A stretch of 64,000 nt of DNA, from assembly GCF_003353065.1 (NCBI RefSeq), contig NZ_CP027806.1, positions 682,001 through 746,000 of the forward strand, read 5' to 3'. Below, piece after piece: positions 34,529 to 45,018 of this stretch; position 1 is the first letter of the stretch; the number at the start of each line of letters is the position of its first letter. Made by a program: the position numbers and the translations under genes. The notes below the pieces were generated by a model that had not been told where the DNA came from, searched no databases, and saw only the letters and a list, made by a program, of their open reading frames with translations. Origin of the DNA: Cyclonatronum proteinivorum (lineage in GTDB: Bacteria; Bacteroidota; Rhodothermia; Balneolales; Cyclonatronaceae).

Positions 34529-37500
34529 ATGAAAATACAAAAGGGTATTATTCTTTTGCTTGCAATTCTGTTCGTCCGGCTTGTTTTTACAGCACCGGAC
34601 GTGAAAGCCGACCCCCCGGCATTATTCTATCTAGCACCCAACGACGTAACCGTGTTATGCCCGGATGCCAACGTGGATGATAAAGGCACCGTGACCATAA
34701 ATGATGTCGGTATTGAATTCACCAAGCTCGATCGTAACGGAATTTTGGCATTGTTAGGTGATGATGAAAACAATCCGCTGCTGTCAACAACCTGCACCAG
34801 CGGTATCACAGATATGAGTGAGTTGTTTTTGAACCGTTCAACCTTTAACCAGCCTATTGGAAGTTGGGATGTTTCCAGTGTAACAAACATGACAGAGATG
34901 TTCCGAGCAGCGACTGCCTTTAATCAGCCTATTGGAGATTGGGATACTTCAAATGTTACGAGTATGCAAACTATGTTTGGAAGTGCAGGCAGTTTCAATC
35001 AGGCCATTGGAGGTTGGGATACCTCAAGTGTTACGACTATGTTTTACATGTTTTGGGTTGCATCTAATTTCGATCAGCCCATAGGAGATTGGGATACCTC
35101 TAGTGTTACGAATATGGACGGAATGTTTGTATCTGCAGCCAGTTTTAATCAGAATCTGAGTGGATGGTGTGTTTCGTTGATAACCTCTACACCATCATTT
35201 TTTGATTTCGGTGCATCAGCATGGGTGTTGCCCAATAGCCGGCCTGTTTGGGGTACGTGTCCTACATTCCTGCTTGCATCTAACGGCGTAACCATAACCT
35301 GTGTCGCAGCAAATATCGGAGATAAAGGCTTTGTAGGAGCAGATGAATACACCAAGCTCGATCGCGACGGCCTTGACGCGTTACTTACCGCAAATCCTAA
35401 CAATCCCGAATTCGCCACCACCTGTACCAGTGGTATATTAGATATGAGCAGCTTATTTCAAAACAGGCAAACCTTTAATCAGCCCATTGGAAGTTGGGAT
35501 GTCTCCAGCGTTACTAATATGTCAAATATGTTTAGTGAGGCCAGGGCTTTTAATCAGGATATCGGCAGCTGGAATGTAAGCAGCGTTACTCGAATGGACG
35601 GAATGTTTATGGTTGCCTTTGCCTTCGATCGGGATATTGGCAGTTGGAACGTGAGCAGCGTTACTGATATGGTTAATATGTTTAATGCTGCCATTGCCTT
35701 CAATCAGGATATAGGCAGTTGGAATGTGAGCAGCGTTACTGATATGTCTAATATGTTTAGAGATGCCAGGGTATTCAATCATGATATCGGCAGCTGGGAT
35801 GTGAGCAGCGTGACAAATATGCAATTTATGTTTCTCAGAGCCATGCTTTTTAACCAAGATATTGGTAGCTGGGATGTTAGCAGCGTGACGGGTATGCAAG
35901 CAATGTTTAATACCACCCCTTTCAACCAGAATATTGGCAGCTGGGATGTGAGCAACGTGACTCAAATGGTTGGAATGTTTAGAGATAACAGTGCCTTCAA
36001 TCAGGATATTGGCAATTGGGATGTGAGCAGCGTTACTGATATGTCTAACATGTTTACAAATGCCACTGCCTTCAATCGGGACCTCCGCTGCTGGGAGGTG
36101 ATGCAAATTACTAATGAGCCCACTGGATTCGGAACATTTGCCAACAAGCCCATCTGGGGTACACGCGGCCATTGCCTGTGGACCGGGAGCACAGATGGCG
36201 ATCTAAACACAGGCTCCAACTGGGCCGGTAATACTGTCCCGCCCACCAACCTTCCGATGATTTTTGAAAATAATTCCTTGGTGTTAGCCACAGGCACCGA
36301 TTTCCAAAACGAGGTTCGCGTACGCAGCAGCGGGAGCCTGGTAATTGGCTCCGGCGTACCCGTGCTTTTTTCCGGTGGGATTACCGGAGGCGAAGAGGTT
36401 ACATTTCAGCGCGATATTAACAGTCACTCCCGCTGGGTAGGTTTTTCGACTCCGGTTTCCGGCGCTGCATTCGCCGGCAATGACGGTCTGTTCAACGCCC
36501 TCTGGACTCAGGGATTCCCCGGCTCTGATGATCCCAATGCATCCGCATCATCGGCCAACGTTATTTTTTATGACGAGGCCAGCGCCACGTTTACAGCGCC
36601 CGGGTCAAATACAATAGAAGCCGGTAAAGGGTATTTTATCTACGTGTTTGAACGAAAAGACCGTGATGATGAGAATACAGCCCTCGAATTTCCTCTAACT
36701 ACGCAGCTTACGGGCCCCGAAAACAGCTTTGGTGCCGAAAACCGCTTCACGTTCTCTGTAAGCCAGGAAAGCACTGACGGCTGGAACCTGCTCGGTAACC
36801 CGTTTGCCGCCTCGCTCGACTGGGCGAATGGGGACTGGACTAAAACCGGTATAGATAATTTCGCCTATCTGTGGAATCCGGCCACCGGCAACTATCAGGT
36901 TACGACCGGCGGCAGTGATAGCCCAGATAACGTTGAAGGCATCACAGCAAGTAACCATATTGCGCCCTTTCAGGCCTTTTTTGTGAAAGCCAACAGCGCA
37001 GGGCCTGAACTCTCTGTTCCAGCAACTGCCCGCTCAGTCAATGCTGCAAATGCCGGTTTGTTCAGCGAATCACCGGCTCCGGTATTTACGCTCAAATTAG
37101 AAGCAGGCGGTCACGAATCCTTCACCGGTTTCCGGTTTGGCGAAGAATATTCACAGGAGTTCGGCCACAACGATGCCTACTTCCTGTCACCAATGGCGAC
37201 ATCCTTTGCCTACACCTACTCGGTTAAGGGTAACAACGCTACCATGCTGAACTCGCTTCCCCTCGATATGGATGAGGCTGTGTCCTTCCCGATTGCGGCG
37301 GGCGCGTTCGCCGATTATCAGTTCTATGAAGGCGAAGCGACCTTCAGCTGGCCGACCTTTTCGAACATTCCATCAGGCATGGTCATCACCCTTACCGACA
37401 CGCATACCGGGGCGGTAATCGACCTTCGCGAAGAGCAGTCGTACAGTTTCCAGATGTCAGCAGCCGGACTCATGCAGAAAGGGGCAGAAGTTAAGAACTT

Positions 37501-37882
37501 CCGTGATCTTCAGGCGGATGGCAGCCCGGTCATGAGCCCGATGTTTGCCGGCGAGCGCTTTGTGCTCACCATCGACCCGGAAATCACAACTGACATTCCA
37601 ACCGATGGGCAGCTGCCGGCCGAGTTCGCGCTCCATCAAAACTACCCCAACCCCTTCAACCCGGCTACGCAGATTCGCTACGAACTGCCCGAAAGCGCGG
37701 AGGTGAGGTTGGATGTGTTCAACATTCAGGGTCAGCGCGTTGCTACGCTGGTAAACGGGCAACAAAACCCGGGCATCCATACCGTTCGATTCAACGGTTC
37801 AGCCCTGTCAAGTGGGGTGTACCTGTACCGGCTTCAGGCGGGAACGAAGGTACTCACCCAAAAAATGACGCTCATCAAATAA
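34529..37882 (+). CDS. Large BspA-like surface protein with two repeat modules and T9SS type A domain
   Basis: The 1117-residue secreted protein has a signal peptide (about 1-27). Module 1 is a head (FYLAPNDVTVLCPDANVDDKG ... TTCTSGITDMSELF), four full DUF285 repeats and a cap ending WCVSLIT ... VWGTCP. Module 2 is a duplicate head (FLLASNGVTITCVAANIGDKG ... TTCTSGILDMSSLF), eight full repeats and a cap ending WGTRGHC. Residues from about 550 to 1030 are beta-rich with Gly/Asn/Thr, including a GWNLLGNPFAASLDW segment common in T9SS-exported proteins. The end (about 1035-1117) is a T9SS type A domain ([18 protein letters not shown] ... VLTQKMTLIK). Confidence 0.93.
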   Translation: MKIQKGIILLLAILFVRLVFTAPDVKADPPALFYLAPNDVTVLCPDANVDDKGTVTINDVGIEFTKLDRNGILALLGDDENNPLLSTTCTSGITDMSELFLNRSTFNQPIGSWDVSSVTNMTEMFRAATAFNQPIGDWDTSNVTSMQTMFGSAGSFNQAIGGWDTSSVTTMFYMFWVASNFDQPIGDWDTSSVTNMDGMFVSAASFNQNLSGWCVSLITSTPSFFDFGASAWVLPNSRPVWGTCPTFLLASNGVTITCVAANIGDKGFVGADEYTKLDRDGLDALLTANPNNPEFATTCTSGILDMSSLFQNRQTFNQPIGSWDVSSVTNMSNMFSEARAFNQDIGSWNVSSVTRMDGMFMVAFAFDRDIGSWNVSSVTDMVNMFNAAIAFNQDIGSWNVSSVTDMSNMFRDARVFNHDIGSWDVSSVTNMQFMFLRAMLFNQDIGSWDVSSVTGMQAMFNTTPFNQNIGSWDVSNVTQMVGMFRDNSAFNQDIGNWDVSSVTDMSNMFTNATAFNRDLRCWEVMQITNEPTGFGTFANKPIWGTRGHCLWTGSTDGDLNTGSNWAGNTVPPTNLPMIFENNSLVLATGTDFQNEVRVRSSGSLVIGSGVPVLFSGGITGGEEVTFQRDINSHSRWVGFSTPVSGAAFAGNDGLFNALWTQGFPGSDDPNASASSANVIFYDEASATFTAPGSNTIEAGKGYFIYVFERKDRDDENTALEFPLTTQLTGPENSFGAENRFTFSVSQESTDGWNLLGNPFAASLDWANGDWTKTGIDNFAYLWNPATGNYQVTTGGSDSPDNVEGITASNHIAPFQAFFVKANSAGPELSVPATARSVNAANAGLFSESPAPVFTLKLEAGGHESFTGFRFGEEYSQEFGHNDAYFLSPMATSFAYTYSVKGNNATMLNSLPLDMDEAVSFPIAAGAFADYQFYEGEATFSWPTFSNIPSGMVITLTDTHTGAVIDLREEQSYSFQMSAAGLMQKGAEVKNFRDLQADGSPVMSPMFAGERFVLTIDPEITTDIPTDGQLPAEFALHQNYPNPFNPATQIRYELPESAEVRLDVFNIQGQRVATLVNGQQNPGIHTVRFNGSALSSGVYLYRLQAGTKVLTQKMTLIK

Positions 37883-37934
37883 GCCGTCAATTTAACGTAC
37901 GCAGCAACTACTGCGCCTGACCTAAAACCCATTT

Positions 37935-37965
37935 AACCGAAGCCGGCAATTTTCCGGCTTCGGTT
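37935..37965. terminator. Hairpin after the second BspA-like gene
   Basis: AACCGAAGCCGG pairs with CCGGCTTCGGTT around a 7-nt A/T loop. The T-run is minimal, but position and strength suggest termination. Confidence 0.65.
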
Positions 37966-38002
37966 GTAACAGCAAATTTACCGAACACTCTTTCTTTCAG
38001 CC

Positions 38003-38245
38003 ATGAAATTCCTTTTATCCGCACTTACCGTTACCCTTTTTCTGCTCTGTGCAGATTTCACCCCAACCGTTGCGCAGGACCGCAGTCAGCAGCTTTGGCA
38101 GGACAATGCGCCCGCGCAGCCCATGAACAACCCCGGTCCGCCGCAGCTGCCGGGTGCACCAACCCAAACCCCGATCGGCAGCGGACTTGCACTGCTGCTT
38201 GCCGCCGGCGGAGCTTATGCGGTCAAAAAACTCCGGGATAAATAA
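38003..38245 (+). CDS. Small exported protein with PID-CTERM-like sorting tail
   Basis: The 80-residue protein has a signal peptide (MKFLLSALTVTLFLLCADF ... VAQD). A short Pro/Gln/Asn-rich middle (about residues 35-55) precedes a C-terminal TPIGSGLALLLAAGGAYAVK hydrophobic helix with a basic LRDK end. That tripartite tail resembles the PID-CTERM protein-sorting signal seen in Bacteroidota, with PIG replacing PID. The function is unknown. It follows a T9SS substrate but carries a different C-terminal signal. Confidence 0.7.
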   Translation: MKFLLSALTVTLFLLCADFTPTVAQDRSQQLWQDNAPAQPMNNPGPPQLPGAPTQTPIGSGLALLLAAGGAYAVKKLRDK

Positions 38246-38494
38246 CAGCGCGCCAAACCCGAATTACAACGATTCCGCTATCCCCGCCCTTCTGATCGGG
38301 CTGCTTACTTGCAGCTCCGGAGAAGTTGGGCGGGAGGAACAGCGCCGGTCGTTTGCCGGCCAAATGATACAGCATTACCTGTTTTGAGCGCTTAGAACGA
38401 CAGGGGCGATTGGGGGGCAAAACAGTCGTTAGGTATGCCTTAACACAAGCCCGGAAAACAGGTATCAGGTTCGGGTCATGGTTGGGTCAAGGTC

Positions 38495-38545
38495 GGGTCA
38501 TGCTTTGGTCATGCTTTGGTCATGCTTTGGTCATCCTTTAGTCAA
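38495..38545. repeat. Short tandem repeat, 11-bp unit
   Basis: The unit GGTCATGCTTT occurs three times in a row, with degenerate flanking copies (GGTCAAGGTC, GGTCATCCTTTA). It lies just upstream of the orphan sorting-domain fragment, in otherwise non-coding DNA (38246-38674). Confidence 0.7.
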
Positions 38546-38674
38546 GCTTTGCAGAGTCTGCTGTATGCGTTGGGGTAAACTTGGGCGGCTCCGCTTGGGT
38601 ACAAACGCACACCCGAAGGACACCAAAGCGAGACAAGAAGGTGACCCAACGCAGATAAAAGTAGTGCCCGCTTT

Positions 38675-38995
38675 GTGCTCACCATCGATCCGGGAATAAG
38701 CACCGACATCCCGTCCGAGGGTCAGCTCCCAACCGCGTTCGCGCTCCATCAAAACTACCCCAACCCCTTCAACCCGGCTACGCAGATTCGCTACGAACTG
38801 CCCGAAAGCGCGGAGGTGAGCCTTGAAGTGTACAACCTTGCCGGTCAGCGGGTAGCGGTGCTGGTGAACGGCACGCAGACGGCCGGCACGCACACGGTTT
38901 CTTTCAATGCCGAGAGCCTTTCAAGCGGGCTGTATTTGTACCGCATCACGGCCGGCAGCTTTACCGAAACCCGGAAAATGATGATGATCAAATAA
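38675..38995 (+). pseudogene. Orphan T9SS type A sorting-domain fragment (mosaic gene remnant)
   Basis: Only the last stretch of about 105 residues of a T9SS substrate is present, starting in the middle of the conserved [18 protein letters not shown] segment with no signal peptide or passenger domain. Its first part matches the gene ending at 37882, with 84 bp identical (37624-37707 versus 38737-38820). From [15 protein letters not shown] onward it matches the gene ending at 33849 nearly base for base, including the terminator. It looks like a recombinant remnant of a deleted paralogue. Confidence 0.75.
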
Positions 38996-39040
38996 GCGTA
39001 CATCACCGTTCTTGCGCAGCTTACGGGCTTAACCTTAGGG

Positions 39041-39073
39041 GGGGACTGCATCTGTGTTGCGGTCCCCTTTTTT
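39041..39073 (+). terminator. Terminator after the orphan sorting-domain fragment
   Basis: GGGGACTGCA pairs with TGCGGTCCCC and is followed by TTTTTT. It is a near copy of the terminator at 33896. Just after it (39077-39150) a stretch with AATTTTTGGGGGAGG and CTTACCTTAGG may be a decayed copy of the dispersed repeat. Confidence 0.85.
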
Positions 39074-39225
39074 ATGCCGGAATTTTTGGGGGAGGATGAA
39101 ATTCCCCTGAAGGCACAAGGATGCTTTTCCTTACCTTAGGTTTTTAGGCCTGCATTTTTCTTTTGCGAACGCAACCGTTTGCCGGATTTCCTCAACCCCC
39201 GTCAATTATCCTTTAAAGGCTCATT

Positions 39226-39729
39226 ATGAATAAAATGCTTTTCCTGCTTACTGTGGCCGTAATTTTGGGAGGATGTTCTGCATCCTCCGATCATGCGGGG
39301 GATGAAGCCGGTTTACAGACCCCTTTGACTGAAAGCGGGACTCAGCTGTTTGATGCTGCACTCGCTGAAGAACTCGGTGCCGATCTGTACGGGATGCGCC
39401 TGTATGTGATGGCATTCCTGAAGGCAGGGCCAAATCAGGAGATGTCCGCTGAACAGGCAGCGGAGCTGCAGCGCGGACACATGGCGCACATCAGGCAGCT
39501 TGCGGAAGCGGGCGAGCTGATTCTTGCAGGGCCGTTTGTCGGCAGTGCAGATGTACGGGGAATATTCCTGTTCCGGACCGATTCGGTAGAGCACGCCCGT
39601 ACCCTTACGGCACAGGACCCGGCCGTAGCCGCAGGACGACTTGAGATGGAGCTGCATCAGTGGTACGGTTCGGCGGCACTGCTTCAGACCCCCGATTTCC
39701 ATGCCCGGATTGCAAGGGAAAATCCCTGA
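39226..39729 (+). CDS. Lipoprotein with YciI-like domain
   Basis: The 167-residue protein has a lipoprotein signal (LLTVAVILGGC, Cys about 17). After a short linker it has a YciI-like ferredoxin fold: LYVMAFLKAGPNQEMSAEQ, LQRGHMAHIRQLAEAGELILAGPF, GIFLFRTDSVEHARTLTAQDP, ending MELHQWYGS. YciI-like proteins are often enzymes or components with a conserved His/Asp pair; the HMAHI and AQDP residues are present. A periplasmic, membrane-anchored form is inferred. It ends near the uvrA 3' end, convergent. Confidence 0.85.
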   Translation: MNKMLFLLTVAVILGGCSASSDHAGDEAGLQTPLTESGTQLFDAALAEELGADLYGMRLYVMAFLKAGPNQEMSAEQAAELQRGHMAHIRQLAEAGELILAGPFVGSADVRGIFLFRTDSVEHARTLTAQDPAVAAGRLEMELHQWYGSAALLQTPDFHARIARENP

Positions 39730-39797
39730 GGCCATCCTGTCCGGGCTTCTTTCGGTACGGTTTTAAAAAAATGATGCCGGACCGGGCCTGGCAACCA

Positions 39798-42635
39798 TCA
39801 TCCTAACAAATCCTTCAGGAAGCGTCCCGTGTGGCTTTCTGGGATTAGTGCAATTTCCTCCGGCGTGCCGGTGCCCACAATGGTGCCGCCCCCGTAGCCG
39901 CCCTCCGGACCCACATCAATAATCCAGTCGGCGCTTTTGATGACATCCATGTTGTGCTCGATGATGATGACCGAGTTGCCGATTTCAATCAGCCGCTGAA
40001 AGCTTTTGAGGAGGCGGTTTACGTCGTCGAAGTGCAGACCCGTTGTGGGCTCATCGAAGAAGTACAGGGTGTGTCCGCTGTCGTTGAAGGAAAGGAAGCG
40101 GGCGAGCTTTACGCGCTGCGCCTCACCGCCGCTAAGGGTGTTGCCGCTCTGACCCAGCCGGAGATAGCCCAGACCCACATCTTCCATGACTTGCAGGCGG
40201 TTGGTGATGGCGCTTTCATCCACGAAAAATTCCAGCGCCTCCGAAATGCTCATTTCCAGCACCTGCCAGATGTTGCGCCCCCGGTACTCGACGGTGAGCA
40301 GGTCTTTGCGGTAGCGCTTGCCACCGCAGGCTTCGCAGGGCAGCTCGATATCGGCCAGAAACTGCATTTCGATGGTTTGGATGCCTTCTCCCTGACACGC
40401 TTCGCAGCGGCCACCGGGTTTGTTGAAGGAGAAATCGCCCGCATTAAAGCCCATGATTTTGGCCTGCCGCGTATTCGCAAACACATCGCGGATGCCGTCG
40501 AAAGCCTTGGTGTAGGTCGCCGGATTGGAGCGCGAGGAGCGCCCGATGGGCGACTGATCGACCATTTCAACTTTGTCGATGTGGTGAATGCCTTCCAGCT
40601 TTTTGAAACGCCCGACCTTGCCGCTGTAGCTGCCCAGCTCTTTTTGCAGGCCCGCGTACAGGGTGTGATGGGTGAGGGTTGACTTGCCGGAACCGCTCAC
40701 GCCGGTTACGCAGGTGAGCACGCCGAGCGGGAATTCGGCGTCCACGTTTTTGAGGTTGTGTTCGGATGCGCCTTTGAGCCGGAGCCAGTTGGTGGCTGTG
40801 CGGCGTATGGCGGGCAGCGGAATTTCATCCTTGTTGCTGAGGTAGCGCCCGGTAAGCGTTTTGGCTTTAAGTAAATCCGGGAAGGGACCGTGGAAAACGA
40901 CTTCGCCCCCATGAATACCGGCGAAGGGGCCGATATCGATGATGTTGTCGGCGGATTTCATCATTTCGGGGTCGTGCTCCACTACGAGCACGGTGTTACC
41001 GATGTCGCGCAGCGTTTTGAGGATGCCGATGAGGCGCGTATTGTCGCGCGGGTGCAGGCCGATGGTCGGCTCGTCGAGCACATAGAGGCTGCCGATGAGC
41101 GAGCTGCCGAGCGAGTTGGCGAGGCTGATGCGCTGCGCTTCACCGCCGCTGAGGGTGTTGGTGAGGCGGTCGAGGGTGAGGTAGTCAAGCCCCACATCAT
41201 TCAGGTACTTGAGCCGCTTGCGGATTTCGTATAAAATCTGACTCGCAATGCCGAGCTCGTATTCGCTGAGTTCGAGCTTATCGAAATATTCCTGTGCGTG
41301 CCCGATGGTCATCTCACAAACTTCCCCGATGTGCAGGCCCCCGACTTTCACGTACTGCGCGTCCCGGCGGATGCGGTAGCCGTCGCACTCGGGACACCGG
41401 CTGTACCCGCGGAACCGCGCGTAAAAAATGCGCATGTGCATTTTGTAAAACTCGCTTTTGATCCCTTCAAAAAAGCTGTTGAGGCCGATGTATTCGTCCC
41501 TGCCCTTCCATAAAATGTCTTTGACGGTTTTGGGAAGTTCGCGGTAGGGGGTGTCGATGGGCAGCTGATACCGGGCCGCAACTTTAATGAGATCGCGCAG
41601 GTTGTCGGAGAAGCGCGCGCCGCTGTAGGGTGCGATGGCGCCGCCGCGGATGGTCTGATCGGGATCGGGAATTACGAGATCTTCATCAATTCCCGTTACC
41701 CGCCCGAAGCCTTCGCAGTGCTTGCAGGCGCCGAAGGGATTGTTGAAGGAAAACATCTGCGGCGTTGGCTCTTCGAAAGCCATACCGTCGAGTTCGAAGC
41801 GGTCGCTGAACACGTGCTCGTCCCCGCCCCGCATGCGGATGTAGCACACGCCGAAGCCTTCGCGAAAAGCGGTCTCGATGGAGTCGGCCATGCGGCTGCG
41901 TACTTCGCGATCATCTTTCAGGATGAGGCGGTCAACCAGAACCCGGTGCACGTTGCGCTTGATTTGCTGCGGGGTGTATTCGTCACGGCTGAGGTCCAGG
42001 ATGCTTTCATCTGCGGTTAGGATGCGGGTGAAGCCTTTTTCGCGGAGCACGTCGAGTTCTTCCGTTACTTTCTGATCCCGGTTGGGGATGCCAAAAAGCA
42101 CGTAAAACCGGCTCCCTTCTTCAAATTCCCGGAACAAAAAATCTATGACCGTAAACGGATTCTCTTTTTGTACCTGCCGTCCGGATACCGGCGAAAAAGT
42201 CTTGCCGGCGCGTGCGAAGAGCAAGCGGCAGTAGTCGTAAATCTCGGTTGTAGTACCGACTGTGGAGCGCGGGTTGGAGGTTGTATTCTTTTGCTGAATC
42301 GCCATGGCCGGTGAGATTCCCTGAATGAAATCCACATCGGGCTTATCCATGCGCTCGAGAAACTGACGGGCGTAGCTCGAAAGGCTTTCTACGTAGCGGC
42401 GCTGCCCTTCGGCGTAGATGGTGTCGAACGCCAGACTCGATTTCCCCGAACCCGATACCCCGGTAATCACGGTGAGTTTGTTTCGGGGGATGGTGACATC
42501 GATGTTTTTCAGGTTGTGTACCCGTGCCCCTTTTATGATGAGCGGGCGTTCCTGTGCCTGACGGCTTGCTGCCGTTTGGGTAATGGATTCGGATTCAGCG
42601 GGCGTTTCGGATGGGTTCATGGATGCGTGCTGCAT
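39798..42635 (-). CDS. uvrA: Excinuclease ABC subunit A
   Basis: The 945-residue nucleotide excision repair damage sensor has two ABC ATPase halves, with P-loops [14 protein letters not shown] and [14 protein letters not shown]. Signatures are [11 protein letters not shown] and [11 protein letters not shown], and Walker B is [13 protein letters not shown] and [13 protein letters not shown]. Zinc-finger cysteine pairs [16 protein letters not shown] and CEACQGEG ... CEACGGKRY are visible. The N-terminal 20 residues are variable, so the start may be the second ATG at 42620. Length is standard. Confidence 0.98.
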   Translation of the reverse strand: MQHASMNPSETPAESESITQTAASRQAQERPLIIKGARVHNLKNIDVTIPRNKLTVITGVSGSGKSSLAFDTIYAEGQRRYVESLSSYARQFLERMDKPDVDFIQGISPAMAIQQKNTTSNPRSTVGTTTEIYDYCRLLFARAGKTFSPVSGRQVQKENPFTVIDFLFREFEEGSRFYVLFGIPNRDQKVTEELDVLREKGFTRILTADESILDLSRDEYTPQQIKRNVHRVLVDRLILKDDREVRSRMADSIETAFREGFGVCYIRMRGGDEHVFSDRFELDGMAFEEPTPQMFSFNNPFGACKHCEGFGRVTGIDEDLVIPDPDQTIRGGAIAPYSGARFSDNLRDLIKVAARYQLPIDTPYRELPKTVKDILWKGRDEYIGLNSFFEGIKSEFYKMHMRIFYARFRGYSRCPECDGYRIRRDAQYVKVGGLHIGEVCEMTIGHAQEYFDKLELSEYELGIASQILYEIRKRLKYLNDVGLDYLTLDRLTNTLSGGEAQRISLANSLGSSLIGSLYVLDEPTIGLHPRDNTRLIGILKTLRDIGNTVLVVEHDPEMMKSADNIIDIGPFAGIHGGEVVFHGPFPDLLKAKTLTGRYLSNKDEIPLPAIRRTATNWLRLKGASEHNLKNVDAEFPLGVLTCVTGVSGSGKSTLTHHTLYAGLQKELGSYSGKVGRFKKLEGIHHIDKVEMVDQSPIGRSSRSNPATYTKAFDGIRDVFANTRQAKIMGFNAGDFSFNKPGGRCEACQGEGIQTIEMQFLADIELPCEACGGKRYRKDLLTVEYRGRNIWQVLEMSISEALEFFVDESAITNRLQVMEDVGLGYLRLGQSGNTLSGGEAQRVKLARFLSFNDSGHTLYFFDEPTTGLHFDDVNRLLKSFQRLIEIGNSVIIIEHNMDVIKSADWIIDVGPEGGYGGGTIVGTGTPEEIALIPESHTGRFLKDLLG

Positions 42636-42858
42636 TTCGTGACATGAGATTACGGACCAATTAAACCGAACAAGGCCACCATGGAAAACATTCTGAGACC
42701 TTTGCTTTCGGGGAAAGAGAACGGTCTTTAAAATACGGAACCTGAGACTGGTGTACCGGAATTGTTTAACCCGTTAATCATAACAAACACCAGCTTATTG
42801 ACGCATAAGTAATGCAGATAAGAGCTGTAAGGCCATCATCCCAAAATACAAGCCAAAA

Positions 42859-42890
42859 AAAACGGGCCCGCCTCTCCGGCAAGACCCGTT
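42859..42890. terminator. Terminator-like hairpin between uvrA and the LruC gene
   Basis: AAACGGG pairs with CCCGTTT with additional GC pairing. The A-run on the left (AAAAAAAA) makes it a minus-strand terminator for the LruC gene ending at 42958. The rest of the 42636-42957 gap shows no gene. Confidence 0.6.
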
Positions 42891-42957
42891 TCAACCATGA
42901 AAAATCTGATACTTAAGCTGCGTTTAGTTCAAACGGAGCCTGACTGTTTTTTTGTTA

Positions 42958-45018
42958 TTAATCTTCTCCGTTACCGTTGCCGGTGTTTGGATTGACAAAG
43001 AGCTTGCTGTTATCGCGGAAGCCGGGTTCGTCACGGTACCAGTTTTTGTAAACATCACCCCCGGACTCAGCCCAATCAGCGAAGCGCAGCATAGCGTTGG
43101 TCATGTCAACGTTTTCGCGGGGATAGGGTACGCTTTCAGGGATGTTGATGCCCCAGTTCATGTTGGCACGGCTTTGATACCAGCGCCCCTGATCAGGCTT
43201 GGAGCCATCGTCGCGGGTACCGAACAGGCTCATGTCGGCGAGCGCGGTTGGTTTCGTACCGGGAAGGTGAATTTCGCGCTTGCGCTCATTATTCCGGAAC
43301 GTAAAAGGATTGTAGGGAGCAGCGCCAAGCTGTGCACGGGACACCGGATTCACGAAGGTAACGGTGATGGTGAGTTCGTCGTAAGGTACTGCGCGCGCCG
43401 GATCAAGCACATTCGCAAAGCCGGGCAGGTTGTAGTTGGCATCATCAAAAGCGATGATGACCGCGTTCGGATGGCCTGCTTCAAGACCATTTGGAAGGGT
43501 TTCAATCGTACCGGTTGTCAGACGGTTACCGCTTACGCTGGCAATATTCGATGCAGGTACATTATCAAGCGAAATTCCAAAAGCGTTACGGAAAGCTGCT
43601 CCGGTAGCGCGAATCCGCAGGCTGATTTCAATTTCTTCAACATTATTGTTGGCGTTGGCGGTTTCCTTCACCTGATAATCTACAACGAGGTCGTTCATGT
43701 CATAGTCGCCGTAAGAAGGCCACAGGTCTTCGAAAGCGAGGGTACCGAAACGGTCCTCTGCTGGAGCGAAATTTTCAATTTTTCTTACGGGTGCTTCAGG
43801 GTTACCAAGAACCGGTACTTCCGACATATCAACGCTCTGTACAGGATTCCAGGAGGTAAAAAACATCACATCATTGAAGTCTTCATCGCTTGAACCCTGA
43901 CGGGAAATATCCTCCCAGCCTAATACCAGTTTTTCTTCAGCCGCATCATAAACAACCACAAGATGCTCTCTTTTTGTAGGATCTGAAATATGAGTGTTGA
44001 GATTCCGGTCAGAGTAGTGAATCCAGCGGCCTGAGGTAAGCTCACTGCTGCTTGGTTTCCAGCCATCAGCAATCAGGAAAAACCCGATACGTGTACCTGC
44101 CGGGAAAGCCTGAAAATCGAGTTCACCATCGAGAGGGCCTACAAGCTGTACCTTATCTCCTGCATTCAGCGCGCCATCACGGAAGTGGGCATGCGGGAAA
44201 ATGATGTAATGTGTATCAATGTCGGCAGGAGTTTGTGGCTTGGTATCTTCCGTGTAATAGTAGTAGCCCATTGCGTTTCTGTAACCGGCACCTGTACCGA
44301 TAAAGGTTACCCATACGTGTGCATCTTCAGTAAGGACAATGTCACGTGGAATATTGGGATCCAGTAATTCCGGCTTATCACGCGGTACACGCTGATTGCC
44401 AGGCAAAAAAGCATCAATTCTGTCCAGAAATGCCATGTCAAGCTCGTCAGGTACAGTCAGATAATCCGGACGGCCAACGCTGTTCCATGTGCCGATCGGG
44501 GTGAATGTGATATCCTGAAGGCGGAGCGGCTCAGGCATGGTCTGCTCAGAGTTAAAAGGAGCGGGTTCATTTACATTTCTGAACATGCTTTGTGTAGCTG
44601 CGGGCTGATAGACGTATGAGGCCGTACGATTTGCGATGGGCACCTCCGCGAAGCTTTCCACACCAATGAAATCAGTAGTAATAAAGAGGCTTTCAAGCCG
44701 GGTGGGAACAGTGATCGTCGTGTTAAGCTGACCGCTGCTGTCCAGAAAGAAAGAGCCAAGCCGGCTTCCTGGTTCGTCTTCGTCAGCGGGATCCGCATCA
44801 TACACGTGATAGATGACGTTAGCGACCGGCTGACCGTTCGCAAGTCTTGAAGTGATGTTAAGCTCAACTTCCTGTGTGCTGCTGAAGGTAAAACCTGAGG
44901 GCACATTTAATCCGGCAAAACCATCGCGATCATTGTCACTTCCCGGAGCGCTTGAGTTACACGCTGTAAGAGCTGCGCCGGTCAGCATTACAAAAATGAG
45001 GTAAAGGAGATTTTTCAT
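42958..45018 (-). CDS. LruC-domain lipoprotein, paralogue 1
   Basis: This protein of about 686 residues has a lipoprotein signal (FVMLTGAALTAC, Cys about 20). The order of segments is an N-terminal beta domain (SGFTFSSTQEVELNITSRLANGQPV), a DUF4114-like middle (VWVTFIGTGAGYRNAMGYY ... YIIFPHAHF ... GDKVQLVG ... VLGWEDISRQGSSDEDFNDVMF), and the LruC/DUF4842 domain (AEDRFGTLAFEDLWPSYGDYDMNDLVVDY ... EIHLPGTKPTALAD). It is anchored in the outer membrane or on the surface. The DYDMND segment looks calcium-binding. It is close to the gene just upstream on the same strand. The start at 45018 is chosen for the lipoprotein signal. Confidence 0.9.
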   Translation of the reverse strand: MKNLLYLIFVMLTGAALTACNSSAPGSDNDRDGFAGLNVPSGFTFSSTQEVELNITSRLANGQPVANVIYHVYDADPADEDEPGSRLGSFFLDSSGQLNTTITVPTRLESLFITTDFIGVESFAEVPIANRTASYVYQPAATQSMFRNVNEPAPFNSEQTMPEPLRLQDITFTPIGTWNSVGRPDYLTVPDELDMAFLDRIDAFLPGNQRVPRDKPELLDPNIPRDIVLTEDAHVWVTFIGTGAGYRNAMGYYYYTEDTKPQTPADIDTHYIIFPHAHFRDGALNAGDKVQLVGPLDGELDFQAFPAGTRIGFFLIADGWKPSSSELTSGRWIHYSDRNLNTHISDPTKREHLVVVYDAAEEKLVLGWEDISRQGSSDEDFNDVMFFTSWNPVQSVDMSEVPVLGNPEAPVRKIENFAPAEDRFGTLAFEDLWPSYGDYDMNDLVVDYQVKETANANNNVEEIEISLRIRATGAAFRNAFGISLDNVPASNIASVSGNRLTTGTIETLPNGLEAGHPNAVIIAFDDANYNLPGFANVLDPARAVPYDELTITVTFVNPVSRAQLGAAPYNPFTFRNNERKREIHLPGTKPTALADMSLFGTRDDGSKPDQGRWYQSRANMNWGINIPESVPYPRENVDMTNAMLRFADWAESGGDVYKNWYRDEPGFRDNSKLFVNPNTGNGNGED

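Noticed and set aside
38495-38545. Possible CRISPR array
   Set aside because: The 11-bp units are directly adjacent with no spacers and only three perfect copies, so it is a simple tandem repeat.
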